Positions 3,951 through 7,770 of a DNA stretch of 7,770 bases are shown in pieces (the stretch's first letter is position 1; each line of letters begins with the position of its first letter). Origin of the DNA: an uncultured Erysipelotrichaceae bacterium (GTDB lineage: Bacteria; Bacillota_I; Bacilli_A; Erysipelotrichales; Coprobacillaceae); contig CAMFRJ010000041.1 in assembly GCA_945981915.1 (NCBI GenBank), positions 1-7,770 on the forward strand, in the 5' to 3' direction. The position numbers and the translations under genes are program-made. The notes below the pieces were generated by a model that did not search any database, was not told the DNA's origin, and saw only the letters and a program-made list of their open reading frames with translations.

Positions 3951-6900
3951 ATGCCAAAAAGAGAAGATATTAACACGGTTTTAGTTATCGGTTCAGGTCC
4001 TATTATTATTGGACAAGCTTGTGAATTTGATTATTCTGGAACACAGGCATGTAAAGCACTAAGAAGTTTAGGTTATAAAATTGTTTTGGTTAATTCAAAT
4101 CCCGCTACAATTATGACTGATCCAGAAACTGCAGATGTGACATACATTGAACCATTGAATTTAGAAAGATTAACACAAATTATTGAAAAAGAAAGACCAG
4201 ATGCTTTACTTCCTAACTTAGGAGGACAATCTGCATTGAATTTATGTTCAGAATTAAGTAATGCCGGGGTATTGGATCAATACAATGTGCAAGTTTTAGG
4301 AGTAAAAGTAGATGCGATAGAACGTGGGGAAGACCGTTTAGAATTTAAAAAAGCAATGAATGCTTTAGGAATTGAAATGGCAAGAAGTGAAATTGCTAAT
4401 ACAGTGGAAGAAGCTTTGGCAATCGCAGATCAATTAGGATACCCAGTTGTTGTTAGACCAGCTTATACAATGGGTGGTGCCGGTGGCGGTCTTGTTTATA
4501 ATGTTGAAGAATTAACAACAGTTGTAAAAAGAGGATTACAAGCCAGCCTTGTGCATCAATGTTTGATTGAAGAATCTATTTTAGGATGGGAAGAGTTAGA
4601 ATTAGAAGTTGTTAGAGATGCAAAAAATAATATGATTACCATCTGTTTTATTGAAAATATTGATCCATTAGGAGTTCATACAGGAGATTCATTCTGTAGT
4701 GCACCAATGTTGACTATTTCCAAAGAAGTTCAAGCGAGATTACAAGATCAAGCTTATCGTATTGTTGAATCTATTGGTGTCATTGGTGGAACAAATGTTC
4801 AATTTGCTCATGATCCAGTTACTGATAGAATTGTCGTTATTGAAATTAATCCAAGAACTTCTCGTTCTTCAGCTTTAGCTTCTAAAGCAACAGGGTTCCC
4901 AATTGCTTTGGTATCAGCAATGTTAGCAGCAGGTTTAACTTTAGACGAGATTCCATGTGGAAAATATGGAACATTAGATAAATATTATCCTGATGGAGAT
5001 TATGTTGTCATTAAATTTGCGAGATGGGCCTTTGAAAAATTCAAAGGTGCAGAAGACAAATTAGGTACACAAATGAAAGCTGTTGGTGAAGTGATGAGTA
5101 TTGGTAAAACATACAAAGAAGCTTTCCAAAAAGCGATTCGTTCATTAGAAATCGGTAGATATGGTTTAGGTCATGCTAAAAACTTTAATGAGTTATCAAA
5201 AGATGAATTATTAAAGATGTTGATCAATCCAACAAGTGAAAGACAATTTATCATGTATGAAGCATTAAGAAAAGGTGCAACAGTAGATGAATTATTTGAG
5301 CTGACAAAGATCAAACATTATTTCATTCAACAAATGAAAGAACTTGTTGAAGAAGAAGAAAAGATCATGTCTTATAAAGGACAAGAATTACCAGATGATG
5401 TTTTAGTACAAGCAAAAAAAGATGGTTTCTCTGATAAATATTTAAGTCAATTATTAGATGAAGATGAAGCAAAGATTAGAAATCATAGACTATCAATAGG
5501 AATGAAACAGGCATGGGAACCAGTCCATGTATCTGGTACACAAGATAATGCTTACTATTATTCAACATATAATGCGCCTGATCATAGTACAATAACTGAT
5601 AAAAAGAAAATTATGATCTTAGGTGGTGGACCAAATAGAATTGGTCAAGGTATTGAATTTGACTATTGTTGTGTTCATGCTGCATTGGCTTTGAAAAAAT
5701 TAGGATTTGAAACAATTATTGTTAACTGTAATCCAGAAACTGTATCAACTGATTATGATACATCTGATAAATTATATTTTGAACCTTTAACATTAGAAGA
5801 TGTATTAAGTATTCATGAAAAAGAAAAGCCACTAGGGGTCATTGCTCAATTTGGAGGACAAACACCATTAAATCTAGCAAGTCAATTAAAAGAAAATGGT
5901 GTTAATATCTTAGGAACAACACCAGAAACAATTGATATGGCTGAAGATAGGGATTTATTCAATGCAATGATGGGAAAATTGAATATTCCAATGCCTGAAT
6001 CAGGAATGGCAGTCAACGAAGAAGAAGCATTAGAAATTGCCAAACGTATTGGCTATCCATTAATGGTTAGACCATCATATGTTTTAGGTGGTAGAGGTAT
6101 GGAAGTTGTCTATGATGATGACTCATTGAAACAATATATGGCAGCTGCTGTTGGTGTGACACCAGATAGACCTATTTTAATTGATAGATTCTTAAATGAC
6201 GCTATGGAATGTGAAGCAGATGCTATTTCTGATGGTGAAAATGTATATGTTCCTGCAGTTATGGAACATATTGAGCTTGCCGGTATTCATTCTGGTGACT
6301 CAGCATGTATTTTGCCATCAAAACATATTCCAATGAGACATGTTGCAACAATTAAAGAATATACAAAGAAAATTGCCAGAGAAATGAACGTTCGTGGATT
6401 AATGAATATGCAATATGCAATTGCAGATGATAAAGTTTATGTTTTAGAAGCTAATCCACGTGCTTCAAGAACTGTACCATTAGTTTCAAAAGTATGTAAT
6501 ATCAACATGGTCAGACTAGCAACAGATATTGTTACTCAAGAATTAACAGGTAGACCATCACCAGTGAAAGATCTTCAAGACAGAAAGATACCACATGTTG
6601 GTGTCAAACAAGCTGTTTTCCCATTCAATATGTTCCCGGAAGTTGACCCAATTTTAGGACCAGAAATGAGATCAACAGGTGAAGTTTTAGGAATGGCCAA
6701 TTCTTATGGAGCAGCAATCTATAAAGCTGAAGAAGCAACACAAACAAAATTACCAACTCATGGGCGTGTGTTGATCTCAGTATCAGATAGAGATAAAAAA
6801 GATGTTGTTGAATTAGCACAAAAATATTATGATGCTGGGTTTGAAATTGTTGCTACTGGAAAGACATTTGATTTGATTGTGAAAAATAGAATTCCAGCAA

Positions 6901-7166
6901 TGAAGGTGAAAAAGATTCATGAAGGTAGACCAAATATTGCTGATGCACTTACAAATGGTGAATTAGATATAGTCATCAATACACCACATGGAAAACAATC
7001 AGCACACGATGATAGTTATATTAGAAAAACAGCCATTAAGATGAAAATACCATATATGACGAATATTGCTGCAGCTATGGCAGCTGTAGAAGGTATTATG
7101 GATGCTGAAATTCATGGAACTCATGAAGTCAAATCATTACAAGAATATCATCAAGCAATTAAATAA
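3951..7166 (+). CDS. carB: Carbamoyl-phosphate synthase large subunit
   Basis: This 1071-residue protein is full length for the family (about 1060-1075). CarB makes carbamoyl phosphate from bicarbonate, two ATP and ammonia, the ammonia being channelled from glutamine by the small subunit CarA; the product feeds pyrimidine and arginine synthesis. The first synthetase half (about 1-400) has an ATP-grasp fold with TMGGAGGG near residue 175 and metal ligands E298 and N300 in EINPRTSRSS. An oligomerisation region follows (about 401-550). The second half (about 551-935) repeats this plan, with GGGPNRIGQG near 558 and E833/N835 in EANPRASRT. The C-terminal MGS-like domain (about 937-1071) has the allosteric region INTPHGK (T1011, K1015), where UMP and related effectors bind in other CarB proteins. 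No catalytic motif appears broken. carA is not adjacent: upstream is a leader and attenuator, downstream a converging gene. Expression probably depends on read-through of the hairpin at 3899-3929. Confidence 0.98.
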   Translation: MPKREDINTVLVIGSGPIIIGQACEFDYSGTQACKALRSLGYKIVLVNSNPATIMTDPETADVTYIEPLNLERLTQIIEKERPDALLPNLGGQSALNLCSELSNAGVLDQYNVQVLGVKVDAIERGEDRLEFKKAMNALGIEMARSEIANTVEEALAIADQLGYPVVVRPAYTMGGAGGGLVYNVEELTTVVKRGLQASLVHQCLIEESILGWEELELEVVRDAKNNMITICFIENIDPLGVHTGDSFCSAPMLTISKEVQARLQDQAYRIVESIGVIGGTNVQFAHDPVTDRIVVIEINPRTSRSSALASKATGFPIALVSAMLAAGLTLDEIPCGKYGTLDKYYPDGDYVVIKFARWAFEKFKGAEDKLGTQMKAVGEVMSIGKTYKEAFQKAIRSLEIGRYGLGHAKNFNELSKDELLKMLINPTSERQFIMYEALRKGATVDELFELTKIKHYFIQQMKELVEEEEKIMSYKGQELPDDVLVQAKKDGFSDKYLSQLLDEDEAKIRNHRLSIGMKQAWEPVHVSGTQDNAYYYSTYNAPDHSTITDKKKIMILGGGPNRIGQGIEFDYCCVHAALALKKLGFETIIVNCNPETVSTDYDTSDKLYFEPLTLEDVLSIHEKEKPLGVIAQFGGQTPLNLASQLKENGVNILGTTPETIDMAEDRDLFNAMMGKLNIPMPESGMAVNEEEALEIAKRIGYPLMVRPSYVLGGRGMEVVYDDDSLKQYMAAAVGVTPDRPILIDRFLNDAMECEADAISDGENVYVPAVMEHIELAGIHSGDSACILPSKHIPMRHVATIKEYTKKIAREMNVRGLMNMQYAIADDKVYVLEANPRASRTVPLVSKVCNINMVRLATDIVTQELTGRPSPVKDLQDRKIPHVGVKQAVFPFNMFPEVDPILGPEMRSTGEVLGMANSYGAAIYKAEEATQTKLPTHGRVLISVSDRDKKDVVELAQKYYDAGFEIVATGKTFDLIVKNRIPAMKVKKIHEGRPNIADALTNGELDIVINTPHGKQSAHDDSYIRKTAIKMKIPYMTNIAAAMAAVEGIMDAEIHGTHEVKSLQEYHQAIK

Positions 7167-7172
7167 GAAAAC

Positions 7173-7204
7173 AGAGAGTCAGCTTCGCTGGCTCTTTCTT
7201 TTTT
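7173..7204. terminator. Bidirectional terminator between carB and the converging PF06541 gene
   Basis: A stem of about ten pairs surrounds the loop TTC at 7184-7186, including G-U pairs at 7179-7191 and 7174-7196. Ts follow on the plus strand (7199-7204). On the minus strand the same hairpin is followed by TTTTCTTATTT, so it can also end the opposing gene, whose stop codon (7181-7179) lies inside the stem. Confidence 0.85.
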
Positions 7205-7664
7205 GCAGATAAGTATCTTTTAACATTGTCATAATAATCATTAATGATAATAGAGAGGTTGTTGTATTGCATGTTATGAAAGATGATAAGTAAGGATGGA
7301 TGTAATAGATAAAGATCATAGAAAGAAATCCCCATAAGATTGAATAAAATAGACAGATTCTCCCATGATAATTACAGGGATAATGTGAGTAATCCCAAAT
7401 ATGACAATGAAAAATGATTTCTAAAAATAAACTTGTCATGTATTCTAAAGTGCTAAGACATAAAGTAGATACGATAAATGTAAGAAGATAAGAGTGTTGA
7501 ATAGAAGGAGATAGTGTGATAAGTATCACAGCTCCAAATCCATATATTGGTATATAAGGCCCCTCTAACAATCCTGAACTATGCCATTTCTTTTCAAAGA
7601 GAGAAATATAAGTTGACTCCATAAAATGTCCTAAAAAAGAATAAATACAAAAGTATGTGATCAT
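7179..7664 (-). CDS. PF06541-type integral membrane protein (putative ABC-transporter permease, CmpB family)
   Basis: A 161-residue, very hydrophobic protein with about five predicted membrane segments, roughly at 3-22, 40-55, 58-85, 103-123 and 136-149. Recognisable family motifs are YSFLGHFMES (8-17), GLLEGPYIPIYGFGA (31-45), LEYMTS (73-78) and WDYSHYPCNYHGRIC (90-104). The family is named 'putative ABC-transporter type IV', but the transport role is not established and no ATPase or substrate-binding partner is visible here. The start at 7664 is supported by AAAGGAGG on the minus strand (7675-7668); the three-base gap to the ATG is short. The basic C-terminus (KRKSQR) suggests a cytoplasmic end by the positive-inside rule. 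It converges on carB and shares its terminator; I see no functional link. Confidence 0.85.
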   Translation of the reverse strand: MITYFCIYSFLGHFMESTYISLFEKKWHSSGLLEGPYIPIYGFGAVILITLSPSIQHSYLLTFIVSTLCLSTLEYMTSLFLEIIFHCHIWDYSHYPCNYHGRICLFYSILWGFLSMIFIYYIHPYLSSFITCNTTTSLLSLMIIMTMLKDTYLQKRKSQRS

Positions 7665-7730
7665 AAGCCTCCTTTCACCATCAATATATGAAAGGAAAGA
7701 GATAATATGACATAGTAAAAGTATATTAAA

Positions 7731-7758
7731 TTAACAACTCTTTATTATAGGATATAAT
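7731..7758 (+). promoter_or_regulatory. Candidate plus-strand promoter for a gene beyond the right edge
   Basis: TTAACA (7731-7736) and a perfect TATAAT (7753-7758) are separated by 16 bp. Transcription would start near 7765, so any gene lies outside the window and diverges from the PF06541 gene. No comparably clear minus-strand promoter is found for the PF06541 gene in 7676-7770; TATACT (7725-7720) and TATTAT (7707-7702) are -10-like words without good -35 partners. Confidence 0.5.
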
Positions 7759-7770
7759 AAATGTTACAAT

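Noticed and set aside
6625..6819. Minus-strand 64-codon ORF within carB.
   Set aside because: A shadow of the conserved CarB frame; its leucine and histidine content reflects the complement of carB codons.
1..7770. CRISPR arrays, insertion sequences, phage genes, tRNA or rRNA genes.
   Set aside because: No repeat-spacer pattern, transposase, terminal inverted repeat pair or structured RNA gene was recognised on reading through.

Overview
The window comes from a low-GC, Gram-positive-type bacterium. The coding regions are strongly A/T-biased, Shine-Dalgarno sequences are strong (GGAGG type), and U-tailed intrinsic terminators separate almost every transcription unit. The gene set (YARHG-domain surface protein, Cof-type HAD phosphatase, two-gene Nfn-like flavoenzyme, PF06541 membrane protein) fits an anaerobic gut Firmicute. 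My best guess is the Erysipelotrichia/Coprobacillaceae neighbourhood, but that is an inference from general character, not a database match.

Layout. (1) 1-369, plus strand: the 3' end of a probably secreted protein, with the tail of an Ig-like domain and a C-terminal YARHG domain; the gene begins outside the window. (2) 368-424: two back-to-back terminators, one per strand. (3) 423-1202, minus strand: a Cof-like HAD phosphatase. (4) 1203-1354: a divergent promoter region with a good plus-strand promoter and a widely spaced inverted repeat. (5) 1355-3591, plus strand: a translationally coupled pair resembling NfnA/NfnB, the electron-bifurcating NADH-dependent ferredoxin:NADP+ oxidoreductase, closed by a strong terminator. 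(6) 3592-3950: a 359-base regulatory region. (7) 3951-7166, plus strand: carB, the large subunit of carbamoyl-phosphate synthase, without carA beside it. (8) 7173-7204: a terminator shared with the converging gene. (9) 7179-7664, minus strand: a small PF06541 membrane protein. (10) 7665-7770: an intergenic region with a plausible plus-strand promoter for a gene beyond the right edge.

The most interesting part is the region before carB. A 23-codon leader ORF with a very strong Shine-Dalgarno is followed by an 11-bp perfect hairpin and a run of Ts. The leader's stop codon lies in the base of the hairpin stem. The T-run ends only eight bases before the carB ribosome-binding site, leaving no room for another promoter, so RNA polymerase must read through this terminator to express carB. 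The last third of the leader ORF is very rich in T and C and lies just upstream of the stem. This arrangement parallels the UTP-sensing translational attenuator of E. coli pyrBI and suggests that carB is controlled by coupled transcription and translation rather than by a PyrR RNA site, of which I see none. The layout is read directly from the sequence; the mechanism is inferred.

Functionally, Nfn balances ferredoxin, NADH and NADPH pools, while CarB makes carbamoyl phosphate for pyrimidine and arginine synthesis. They are neighbours but separate transcription units.
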